Shown: piece by piece, positions 48,952 to 59,161 of the stretch
How positions within the stretch are numbered: the stretch's first letter is position 1
How the letters are laid out: each line of letters starts with the position of its first letter
Source: Pseudoscleropodium purum
Lineage: Eukaryota; Streptophyta; Bryopsida; Hypnales; Brachytheciaceae
Assembly: GCA_963969395.1 (NCBI GenBank)
Contig: OZ017796.1
Span: forward strand, 44,258,243-44,322,242
Length of the DNA stretch: 64,000 nt
Direction of reading: 5' to 3'
Notes under the pieces: model-generated
Databases searched by the model: none
Seen by the model: only the letters and a program-made list of their open reading frames with translations
Told to the model about the DNA's origin: nothing
Program-made: the position numbers and the translations under genes

Positions 48952-49716
48952 TATTCCACTTGTGTTTGTACATTTTAAAGCAAAATAAACTACCAAATAA
49001 TACTTTGTTTAAACTATATGTTACTATAGCCGATCTATTTGACTTGCTAGGGATTAGATACATAAGTTCTCCAAAATATTTTTGCTTCTCACAAGCAGTT
49101 TTTAAGTTTAATACATTCACGAATTTACTCTAAATGATTAAAATTGACATACTCCTTAGTCTACCTTAGAATAAACTTATAGATGTAGTTTTATAGTGAG
49201 ATTCAAAGTTCTCTAGCAAAATTGTAAAATAACATTGGAATAGCTATAATTCTTTTGAAGCTCTTATGCAAGCTATAAGCAGGGTTGTCTTGTTGGACAT
49301 AATTTTGGGTTTTGTCATTTAATGTCTATCGCGTATCGTATAGGACAAATGTTGAGTATGGATGACATTTGTGTCTAATAAGGCCATATTCAACAGTTGA
49401 GGCAATTTGAAATCTCACTTTAATTATGAACCTTTATTTAGAATATAAGAAGTGTTTATGAAATTGGATTGCCTTAATATTATGAAACACTAATATGTCA
49501 AAATTATAACTATTGAGTCTTTTTTGAAAAAGTCAACCTTAGAGTTGATTTTATTAGACAAATGGGAAGTCTACTAGACGTCCTAAATGTCCTAAACATC
49601 ATTTTGTTCATCTATTAGGAAAGACAACTCTAACAAGATGGGCATAAGGCTCAACTGCCAGCTTGTTTTATATGAATTTTTACTAGTAATCTAGGTAATC
49701 TCTACTATTTTTCTAG

Positions 49717-51015
49717 GTTTGTAGCAGAGGGCCAACTTTGGTTTGAAGAGGATTTTGAAAATTCTCTTATCACCGCTTTAGTTGTTGACGTCAAAGAAGA
49801 TGATGATATTGACATTTTGGAAGATGGGGACAAAGTATTGTACCAACTGGAAGAGGAAGCAATATGGGAGAGTATAGCGAGGCTACAAAATGCTGCAAAA
49901 ATTATGATCCAAAAGGTGTGGCAACAATGATTGTTGCCACAAGAGGAGGAAGGACATGGATGTATGGAAGATGCCGGCTCACTTCTAGACACTTCCACAA
50001 TCTCGTAGAAACCACCAAAAGAAGGTATCACACTTGTGGAGTTGTTTGGTGGTATTGACATTAGATTAGTAGTGGTATTACAGGCAAGCCTGAAAGTGAG
50101 GCATTATATTTATGTTGGCAATGAAGATATGGCATGACAAGTGGCCACGCATCATGTATGACATTTCTGCCAAACTTTTCCATCATTGTTGAGTACTAAT
50201 GCCATCACCATTGCATTTTTTACACTACCAAGTGATATTTCATTTATTTCCCAAGAAGACATTACTCGACTAGGACAAGTGGATTTAATTATCATGGTAT
50301 ATCCATGCCAATGTATGTCTATAGCTGGTAAGCAAAATGGCTCAAAGGACGCTCATTTTTCAAGATTTTACGACATAGTGAAGGTGATGAGGTACATCTA
50401 GACTTCTCAATGGTGTCCACCAGGGTATTTATTATTGAAAACATGCTCATAGTAAGTACTTCATATACATGCACACTTGAGAGCATTCACCATGTTTACA
50501 GAATTCTTGGAATTCTTGTGTTATTAAACATGGCAACAATTGGCTCACGAGCTCATACACCATGGCTTTAGTGGACCAATTTGGCACTGACAAAGTTGTT
50601 ACATGCAATGGTTGGGTGCATTCAACGACCCAATATATATGTAACTTAGGATATTTTAGAACCTCACCAATCACCAAGGCATATTTATCACAATAATTAG
50701 GCACCATTGGCAGTAGTTAACTATAAGGGTGAGTCATATAAGGCTTTGCCCATGTTGGTGAGTTTTTCATGGTTCTATGCATTCAAGGACAATGGCTCTG
50801 GTTTAGTGTGGGATTTCCGTATTGAAGAGGTGGTTGAGCCCAACACCAATGAGCAAGAACAAGCTAAAGGGGTTCAAACGGGTATAACCAAAATGCTAGG
50901 CATTATCAAGTTTTAGAGGTGATATCTTATTGGCAAAGCTATGGATCTAAATTGCCTTTCATAGATTGTTTCACTTGTTGTGGCCAAGTAGAAGCGTATA
51001 GCTTCAACACTAACA
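49717..51015 (+). pseudogene. C5 cytosine-DNA methyltransferase domain of the gypsy element (broken)
   Basis: One frame from 49717 to 50436, then a shifted frame onwards. Motif I is seen as TLVELFGG at about 50030-50053, followed by a VRHYIYVGNED stretch. Motif IV follows: DLIIMVYPCQCMSIAGKQNG, with PCQ at 50303-50311 holding the catalytic Cys. Motif VI is FIIENM with ENM at 50437-50445. A GSRAHTPWL block follows near 50552, then EEVVEPNTNEQEQAKGVQTG near 50824, and a motif X-like GKAMDLN near 50934. Stops at 50006, 50135, 50159 and 50399 fit CAG-to-TAG or CGA-to-TGA changes. An active version would methylate cytosine C5 in DNA. No separate target-recognition domain could be delimited. Confidence 0.78.
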
Positions 51016-51479
51016 TTTTAATTGGGATTATATGAGTTGCAAGCAGCCATGAAACCATCAAGTTTCGGTGGTCTAGACTTGGTGGTTGGGGGCAAATAGG
51101 CCTTAACAACTCATCCAGAGAATATGTGGAAGGATACTACATTTCTTACAACTCCAATGATAAATTGGCCTAATTAGGAGCAATTGGCAAAATCCAAAAT
51201 TGAATTAGAGGAGCATGTGGAAGAGTTCTTCTTCAAAAAATACATATTGGATTAGGTGAAAGAGCTATGGCGTTTGAACCAAGTTAAAGAGAAGTATAGT
51301 ATGGTTGGTGTGGAGCAAGAAGAATGTGCTCCAAGTAGTGTGCAATAGCGATTAAAGGTGGAAAAACTTGCTTCAAAGGAAAATCAGAAGGAAGTGGTGA
51401 CCAAGGAAACTTGGAAACCATTAGTAGACTTGGAAAATGAAGTAGAAGTGAAAGGGGAGCAAGAGTTCTTCAAGATGTA

Positions 51480-52645
51480 TGTGGATTGTTTGCCTTTAAT
51501 TTCAATGATTTGGAAGTATTGAAGGGACAAAATGTGTGTATAAACTTGATGTATGATGTACCAATTTATTGCAAACCATACAAGTACAATGAAGTAGAGT
51601 ATAAGATGATTCAAGTCCGGACCAAGGATTTGTTGGAGGTTGGATTGGTAGAGTTAGCATCATTGGATTGTGAGTATGCATCAACAATGGTTATGCCATC
51701 CAAGGACATTTAGGGTAGTTGGACTGAGAAAAAGATGTGCTAGGACTATTGTAGAATTAATAAATTCATGAAGTCAGATCGTTATGCAATGCCAATACTG
51801 GAGGAGAATTTTGATGCCATCAACCATGCAATGGTATTTCATATTTTGGATCTTCAATCAAGATATCACCAACTTGATATTCAAGAAGGTGATAAGGGAA
51901 AGACAATGTTCTTGGAAATTGATGAGGATGGAAAGGACTGACTTTATGTTATGGATTGATTCAACAAGGAAGTCGATGCTCTACTTGGATTGCATTCAAA
52001 GTGAATCAATACTGAACTACAACTAAATTACAACAACGACAAGAAGAATCAAACTTACACATTGTGGTGAAATCATTTTATCTTTATTAAACAAAATGTC
52101 AAGTGAGGAACAATCCTCCTCTCATGGTTATTAAAGACAAGGGAGAGACCAACTAACCCAACCGTTACAACCATTCACTTGTTACGAACGGATTCGTAAC
52201 ACTTTATCAATAGAGGTTCCTTCTATTTGGTTTGAAAAATGCACTTGTTGAGTTTCAAAGAATTATGGATCCCATCTTTTTTGGTTTGGATTTTGTAAAA
52301 TGCTACATTGATGACATTATTGTCTATAGCACAAATCAAAAACAACATAGAGCTCAATTGAAGGAGGTTTTTGCTAGGCTAAGACTTCATGGATTAAAAC
52401 TACATCCGAGCAAATATAAATTTTATTATAACTGTGTGGAGTACTTGAGCCACATGATATATCCTAGTGGATTGGGTGTAGTGGCTAGCAAAGTAGAGAT
52501 GATAATTTCTATTCCAAGGCCAAAGGATGTGAATAGATTGTGGGCATTTTTGGAATTGTGCAATTACTACCGGAAATTTGTAAAGACATTTAGTGCCATT
52601 GCAAAGCCATCGACCATATTGACTAGGAATGATCAACTTTGGATG
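51480..52645 (+). pseudogene. Gypsy reverse transcriptase, interrupted by a solo LTR
   Basis: N-terminal part: DVPIYCKPYKYNE and VRTKDLLEVGLVE (51555-51655), then a YAMPILEENFDA block and ILDLQSRYHQLDI (51858-51896). After the inserted LTR it resumes with FLLFGLKNA (52217-52243) and the catalytic YIDDIIVYS (YIDD at 52304-52315), followed by the connection block NRLWAFLELCNYYRKFVKTF. Several stops occur, and the reading frame is continuous once the LTR and one target copy are disregarded. In a live element this enzyme makes cDNA from the element RNA. Confidence 0.9.
51947..52201 (-). mobile_element. Solo LTR, 255 bp, inserted in the reverse transcriptase
   Basis: It begins TGTTATGG and ends TTCGTAACA, with TGTTA/TAACA inverted termini. 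CTTTA occurs directly before (51942-51946) and directly after (52202-52206), a perfect 5-bp target duplication. The interrupted reverse transcriptase frame continues exactly across the site. AATAAA is present only on the minus strand, suggesting the LTR lies in that orientation. It represents a second, unrelated LTR element lost by recombination between its LTRs. Confidence 0.88.
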
Positions 52646-53110
52646 TAGGAAGATGAAAAAGAGGCCACCTTCAAGCAATTGAAGGAGCATTTATCATTGG
52701 CACCAATATTGAGGAGGCCAATTTCTAGTAGAACATATTAATTGCACACGGAATAGAACTCATTGGGGATTGGCATGGTGTTGACTCAAATGGACATTGA
52801 TGGCAAATAATTTGTGGTAGCTTACACTAGTTGCTCCAACAACAATGTGAAGGCACATTATAGCTCATATAAGAGAGCATTTGCAATGATTAGGGTAATT
52901 GCTCATTTTTGTTGTTATTTATAGGGCAACAAATTTCTATTGGTTACATACCACCAACTATTGAAGTGGCTAATGGAGTTTGACAAGCTCATAGGCAAAC
53001 TTGCACAATGGGTTCCAATGCTAATGGAATATGACTTTAAAGTTGTACATTGTGCTAGTTTGGTGAATATAGATGCCAATGGTTTGAGCCACAATCCAAA
53101 TTTTAGCTAA
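52646..53110 (+). pseudogene. Gypsy RNase H domain (broken)
   Basis: Same frame as the reverse transcriptase, after a stop at 52646. Blocks seen: APILRRPIS, FVVAYTSCSNNN, AHYSSYKRAFAMI, LLVTYHQLLKWLM and DANGLSHNP. In related elements the block before LLVT is a YASRS..N..E..Y...E core, so the Glu-rich catalytic stretch is worn here: the D of the usual TDHQ is Y, and E of YEGE is K. Several stops interrupt it. Confidence 0.8.
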
Positions 53111-53439
53111 ATGGACTCTATTGGGGCTTGATGGCATGTGGAGAAGGGAGAAGATTTGTTAGGAGGTTGGCATTCTGCCACCTATTTGAGTTTATTGGCA
53201 ATAACTAGAGACATTACCAAAAAACCCATCATAGCCATAGCAGATGAGGATGGTGGTGAAGAGTCTGGGGGCGCCAAGGATATTTTTAATGATGTGGAGG
53301 TTATGAAATATTTAAAGCATGGCAAATTGGCAACTACAATGTTGACCAAGGAAAGAGATCGGATTCTACAACAAGCCAAGAAGTTTGTGTGGGAGGGGCT
53401 CATTTGCTTCAAGTTTAGCTAGATGGCAACAAGAAAGTG

Positions 53440-54560
53440 GTATTGGCGCCTCATGAAAGAATGAAGTTAATTATGCATGCACATGAGGACTTGGGGCACT
53501 TTCATTAGAAGAGTTTTGGGGGGTCCAGAAGCCTGTTTCGGGCCTGTTCCCCCGCTGTTGTTCCCTGTAGCGAGGGGAACGGCCCGCTATCAGAACTTTC
53601 TTTTTCATTAAAAAAAAATACTTTTTTAGTCTCCAAATGCAAAAAAATTTGGTCAATGATGTGGCAGGGGCTCGGCCATGTCAGACCGTTGCGCTAAATC
53701 TGTTCTTTGCGTTCGCAGGTTGTGATAACTTGCAAGCATCTGGAGGCTCCAAAAATCTTCTAACGGGAGTATGAAAAACTTACAACTTGTTGCAAATTCA
53801 CTATTGGTGGCGAGGTATGCAAATGTAAGTTCAAGAATTGGTGGCTAGATGCATGGTGTGTGATAGAGTGCAAGCATCATTTAATGCCTCAATGCCTCAG
53901 TTACAGCCGTTGCCAATCATGAAATTGAGCTATAGATGGAGATTGAATTTTGCAAGATCATTGCTGGTGAACACCACAATACAATAAATATGTGTTGGTG
54001 ATGATTAAACATTTTTCCAAGTGGATTGAGTTAGTGGCATTACTTGACAAGTTCAATGAAGTAGAGCTTACTCATTTTTGGATCATGTTTTAAGTTGCTT
54101 TGGAGTTCCAACAGAGGTGTTAATCAACCAAGGACGTGAATTTCTTAGTGAGTTTTAAGCCTTGTGTGAAAAAGTGATGATTGATCATTGTACTACTTTG
54201 AGAGATTACCTTAAAACAGATGGATTGGTGAAGCGCATGGTGCAAATCGTCAAGTAGGGACTTTAAAAATATAGCTTGAAGAAGGGGCATCATGGGGATT
54301 GGAACTTACAGCTATCATGGATAGCAATGGGCTATCGGTTTAGTAAGCAAGCTTTGCTGGCTTCTTTATCACCCTATTGTTTATTGTTTGACGCCATCCG
54401 GTTTTACCAATGGCTATCTAACAAGATACAAAAAAAAATTAGATGACATAGATGATCCAAACACATAGGCATGTATATGCGAGCAATGTGTGGATTTGTA
54501 CAAGAGAGTGATGCCAATGGCTTTGAAGAATCTTTCTATTGTGCAACATCAAAACACTTT
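53440..54560 (+). pseudogene. Gypsy integrase (broken, catalytic acids replaced)
   Basis: The zinc-binding part is seen as MHAHEDLGHF (53474-53503) and, after an insertion, YWWRGMQM and a C-x2-C in ARCMVCD (53848-53871). In the catalytic core the expected first Asp in YRW-x-L-D-F is Asn (AAT, 53946-53948), the second Asp of D-Q-G-x-E-F is Asn (AAC, 54126-54128) and the Glu of DGL-x-E-R is Lys (AAG, 54231-54233). Spacings of 60 and 35 codons fit the D,D-35-E layout. Downstream QHQNTLRYATIRGGGYRP leads into the C-terminal region. Catalysis would be impossible. Confidence 0.82.
53511..53765. mobile_element. GC-richer insertion splitting the integrase zinc-binding region
   Basis: The integrase frame stops matching after HEDLGHF and resumes near YWWRGM at about 53799. 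The DNA between is clearly richer in GC, contains 'cctgttcccccgctgttg' and an imperfect 'ccctgtagcgaggg', plus an A-rich centre. Edges and target duplication could not be fixed, so its class is unknown. Confidence 0.45.
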
Positions 54561-54600
54561 GCGTTATGCCACAATACGAGGAGGGGGCTATAGGCCTTAG

Positions 54601-54990
54601 GTGCGACGTTTTCTGTCCAGCAACTATATCTATCTACAACAAACATCACCAACCACCCTTGATGTGACTACAAGGCGTATTATTCTACAAGTGCGTGAGG
54701 TGCTCAAGTTAAAAGTATTGTTCTTGGAAGGTTGTGATGGCAAGATCTGGAAAGATTACACGCATAATTGTGTGCCACATCATTTGTTTCACATTGATGG
54801 GAGGATTGATTCTAATAGTTCACATATTTCAGATGGGTTGAAATGTGTGTTGTGTAGGAGCACCAAGCGCATTGCTACTATGGTGTTGTATGATATTTGT
54901 TCCACTAGGTGACAAACAAATTATTTGAGTCTACTATTGCAAAAAATTCCAGCAAGCCAATGGGTTTGTTCCAAATGTGTATCAAAACAT
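54601..54990 (+). pseudogene. C-terminal tail of the gypsy polyprotein with a worn PHD-like finger
   Basis: Frame continues from the integrase after a TAG (CAG-type) at 54598. A basic segment with YIYLQQTSPTTLDV leads to a C-x2-C (54844-54855, CVLC), a DIC Cys at 54897, then SQWVC and SKC (54955-54978). The order C-C ... C ... W-C-C and the 45-codon length fit a PHD finger. In the expected C4HC3 pattern the third Cys reads Tyr (LYDIC), the His position reads Gln, and the next Cys reads Tyr; W before the His is a stop (TGA). PHD fingers usually read histone H3 tails. Confidence 0.6.
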
Positions 54991-57330
54991 GGACAATCAT
55001 CTTCATCCTTATAGGATTTTCCACTAGGTTTTCGTTGCTTCTTTGGATAAGGTCTCTGAATTTGCTAGTGTAAAAGGGGCAAGTATAGGGGTGGTTATAA
55101 AACCACTTACCCATTTGGTGTATTGGTATATTATAAGTGTTCATTTTTTTACTCTGCTATGGATGTTGCCAATGCTTAGTGCTTGTAATAATAGGATGTT
55201 TTTTGTATTTTTTTTATTACTTATAAGATTTGCCGTAATTGTGATATACATTATAATCACATGGTGTTTTTCCTATGACCACAATATCCATCATTGGTCA
55301 GGAGCAACCAGGTCTTGGTGTGATTAGATTGCTAGCCAATTACATGGTTCACTGTTGACTTCTGGCATGTTATCTGTCATTTTGGCACAATGTATTTGTG
55401 CACATCACTCAATTTTGAGAAAAGAACATAGAATCCGGTGGTCTTTTAAGATGGAGGGTGACTTAGATGTCCTCCAAACCCTTAGGATGGTGGATCTACC
55501 AAATTCTACAAAAGTACTATGATGAGCCATTGTGGCCATAAGTAGTGAAGTGGATATTGAAACTTCACCATTGCTTTTATGATACTATGGAGTACTTGTG
55601 CATTTTTCAATACTAGATGGGTGGTGTCTCTCTCTAGACTAGGCCATGGTATGAGTCTCGATTAGTGAATCCTAAAGTGAGTCTCAAATAAAATTGGTTG
55701 GACATAGTGGAGAGTTAGGTCTCTTTTTAAGGTGGTTAGCATTAGTGGGGAATAGTACTCACAAGGGGGTTACTTCATGAGAACATTTGGATATCATGTG
55801 TCGCCAAAGAGTTTTTTTTTGGGGGGGGTATTTAGATGTTCAAGACCAATTAAATGGTCCCTATTATTATCTAATTTTGGAATTCATAGTAATTTAGGCC
55901 CCCGTACCATTAATTTGAATTTGCAAAGAAGGGCATTTTTTAATACCCTTACTTCATTATAAGGAAAAAAAATAAAGTGAAAAAGGCAAATACCAAGATT
56001 AAAGACAAAAACAAATGATATGGAAAAATTGTAAAGCCAAAAAATTGTAAATTAACTTAAGCCACCAAAAAATAAGAAGGAAAAAAATCCCAAATTAACT
56101 TTAGGCCAAAAAAATGGGAAGGAAAAAACCCCTTAAACTACCTTGAAGAAAAAAAACATGAAGAAAAAAAATTGTAAACTATCTTAAGTAAAAAAAAATG
56201 GGACATCAAGAGAATAAACCTTGAACTACTTAGAAACAATGTCACATTGAAATGTTGTGCATGAATGCTTAGTGTGCACTCCAAAACCTAACCACTTATA
56301 AGTTGCCACATCACTAGCAACGAATACAAGAAATGAATTCATCCATCCAAATGGACCAGTAACAACATTTTTCCACCTAAGCAAGTCGTTTAGCAGTTCT
56401 ACAAATTGAACCTAGTTATAATAAATTTGGTAGGATCTATATCTAGGATCTTAATTTAGAAAAAAAATGTAATATGAGGTTTTATTGACCTATGTATCTT
56501 ACTTATAATTGAGTGCACATGATTTAGTACACTATATATTACTTCTAAATTATTTCCACATTTTCGAGACCATGAATTAATACCTCCCTATATTATGTTG
56601 TACATTGTTTGCTAAAGATTTCTAAGTGAACCCCCCATGGTTGTGCCTCCATTGAATGTTTGGACATCAATGGAAATTCTACCCTAAGTCATCAAATGAC
56701 ATGTGCGGTGTCTTATGGAAGTTAAATATTGGAAATTAAGTGATAGGAGTTATGAGAAATGGGGGTCCCATGACTAGGGATGTGGATACGTAGCATGTGT
56801 AGTACTAGAAAATCATGACTTTTGGTGGCACTAGGAATTAAGTGCTAGAGAAGCATTTAAGGTGAGCTTAAAATGGTAAATGTCACTAAGAGGTGTGACA
56901 ATGTGTATCTAGTCAAAGTAATGTAAAGTAAATGCAAGAAAAAATACAAAAGAGTGGAAAAATGTTAAAAGAGTCTCAGTATAAATGTGCTTGAATAAAA
57001 TAAATAACTACCAAACCGTTGAAAACCAAGTCAAGAGAAATAGAAAACAAGTGAGAAAGTGCTAGGGGCAAAAATAAGGGACACTTCACACCATGGTCGA
57101 GAGGAAAAGAATTCAACCTCTTTAGTCTTTACACTAGAGGACAAAGTCCAAAAGTCATTGCCCCTTAACTATGTACCTACATAGAAACAAATTGCCTACA
57201 AAGCAATGTTTTTTCAAAGGAAGTTTAGATTGGCTAGAAATAGAGCCCTAAATTATATTCGAGAGGCTACATATTTTTTTCATAATAAATAATAAATTGA
57301 CAAGATCTCAAATGTTTAATCAATATGGGC
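54991..57330. other. AT-rich DNA downstream of the gypsy element, no gene seen
   Basis: It may include the worn 3' untranslated part and LTR of the element, which I could not delimit. A degenerate A-rich minisatellite lies at 56010-56220. No coding exon is recognised. Confidence 0.4.
56010..56220. repeat. Degenerate A-rich minisatellite (about 40-45 bp units)
   Basis: Repeated blocks of the form 'aaaaattgtaaattaactta', 'aaatcccaaattaacttta' and 'aattgtaaactatcttaagt' alternate with 'gaaggaaaaaa' runs. Confidence 0.5.
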
Positions 57331-57540
57331 TTGGACTTTAGACTTGGCTTTTAGAGACTTCACACTGCAGCCATTCAAATCGAGAGGCTATTGGAGTTCA
57401 TTGCTATGAGTTTGGACTTTGGGCTCAACTTTAGAAGGCTTCACACTTTGGCCACCCAAATTGAAAGGCCATAGGACTTCATTGCTAAGGATTTGGACTT
57501 TTGGCTTGGCCTTTAGAAGCTTCTCACCATGGCTTTTTTT
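57331..57540. repeat. 81-bp tandem repeat, 2.6 units, with 27-residue periodicity
   Basis: Units start at 57331, 57412 and 57493, exactly 81 bases apart, each opening TTGGACTTT. In the frame starting at 57331, repeats read LDF-x2-x-F-x-RLHT-x2-x2-QIER with one or two in-frame TAG stops. Because 81 is a multiple of three, a decayed repetitive protein gene is possible; no family is recognised. Confidence 0.75.
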
Positions 57541-58789
57541 CATTTTTATGAAGTGCCAAAGTGGCAATACAAAATGTTACAATGGTGCTCCAAATTTCAA
57601 CATTCATTCACATATTGGATAGAAAATATCACATTAGTATGTATCACATATCTATAATTTTGTTTTCATCCACAATTTGGCAATTTTATCCAACTTTTTT
57701 TTCAATTTGAAGTTTTTGGGCAAAAAACTTTATAAATTGTTGTCATTTTTTAGCCAAATTATTTTTTTCCAGTGCAATTTAGCACTATAGAGCCAAAAGA
57801 AAAAGCCTTGCTTTTCACTATAGCTGGCCGAAGGCTCGAATTCCTATATTTTATTGTGTATTTATTGCTCCTTTTTTGGACTCTCAACAAAGTTTGGCCA
57901 TTCAATCCCATAGCCTCTAACCTTAGACAACGATAGTGTGAAGTGCCTCTAAGATAGAAATGATTGGTGAAAAGGAAGAGAAACAAGACCAACAAAATAG
58001 AGAGCAAGAAATCAAAGAAGGCAAGTAGGCTTTACTTGACACTGTTTAAGGCATTTCTAAATTTTGCCTAGGTGCTTGCACCTCCCCTCAATACTATTTC
58101 CAGTTCAAGTTCAAGTTTCCAATTGTTTACCCAACTAGGCAATTTTTTATCCACTTATTCAAATTCAATGCAATTTTAATTGTTTTATATTTTTTTGATA
58201 TAACCAAAAGATCTTAGTTAGTAGTAGAAATTGCCCCCTTCATATTTTATCCTACATGGTGTCCCATGTTGTTTTTCTCATGGAGTTTATGTACCTTCAC
58301 TAAAGGATCCATTTCGACAACTCCTATCCTATACCTGATGGTTAGGGTTTGCATTCTTGGCAAATAATTAATCGAATTTGAAAAAGGAGATTCGGTGTAT
58401 GTACAAAAATTGGAAGATTTTTTTTCCCTATAAATTTTTAATTCCTAACTTAGACATTGACCACCATGTATGGGATTGGGATGAGAGGCCAATTAGACTA
58501 TTGTAAGTCTACCTTCAATGTTGTAGTGGACATCTAGAAGATTCATTGTGAAGGTTTTGATAATAAGTTTAAGTTTAGTAATAAGAACCATACTCAAATA
58601 CTCCATACTTTGTTAGCTTTGTCCAAAGGACAGAGACTAAGATATAGCACTGACTCTAGTTTCCAAATCCTATCTACAATTGCATTCACACCGCACAACT
58701 CGGTTAGGGTTTGGTTGGATTGGGATGTGGGGTTTGACCAATCAGTAAATTAACCTACAACAGAGTCTCACGGTTTGGATGATTGTAGA
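57541..58789. other. Spacer upstream of OEP80, no gene seen
   Basis: AT-rich to about 58.7 kb. The composition changes near 58.79 kb, marking the OEP80 5' region. No coding exon is recognised. Confidence 0.4.
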
Positions 58790-59161
58790 TGACGATTTTC
58801 GGGTGACAATTTCGGCTTCAGTTGCTGCTCTGCGGGAGTGAGCATCGCCCGGGCGTTTTAGGGTTCGGTAAGCACCGTGATTCGAGCAATTGCGCAGTTC
58901 TGCTACACAATTGTGGCATTGCTTGTCGATTTCCATCCGGCGTCGTTCAGTTTTCGACTAATTTTGCCGCGGTCGATTTTATATCGCATCACCGTGTTTT
59001 TTCCAAATGTGTTGAGTGTTCAGAAAGTGAAGGAATTCGAGTCGTCGTCAATGCGTTTGGAGCGCTTCTTGCACAATGTAGGGCACGGAAAACCTTCGGA
59101 AGGCAATTCGTAACCCGCCCGGTGGAGATTCAGTCGCAATTGTGAGGAAAATTAGGTCTTG
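58790..59161 (+). promoter_or_regulatory. OEP80 5' leader region with upstream ATGs
   Basis: GC content rises here. Upstream ATGs include a start-plus-one-codon ORF at about 59007 (ATG TGT TGA), a 20-codon ORF at 59051-59113, and a start-stop ATGTAG near 59073. If the transcript starts upstream of these they would dampen translation of the main ORF. The transcription start is not determinable. Confidence 0.45.

Larger units (their letters stand above)
48660..54990 (+). mobile_element. Decayed Ty3/gypsy LTR retrotransposon carrying a DNA methyltransferase domain
   Basis: Domains in order on the + strand: a possible gag-like start (48721), an 800-bp non-coding interruption, a C5 cytosine methyltransferase domain (about 50006-51015), a Gln/Glu-rich linker, reverse transcriptase (51500-52640), RNase H (52650-53110), integrase (53440-54560) and a PHD-like tail (54844-54978). 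No aspartic-protease D-S/T-G motif and no LTR pair were recognised. The frame is interrupted by many stops, a few shifts and two insertions. This order fits Ty3/gypsy polyproteins, apart from the extra methyltransferase and PHD domains. From memory, cytosine methyltransferases captured by gypsy elements have been reported in Klebsormidium and dinoflagellates. Confidence 0.85.
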
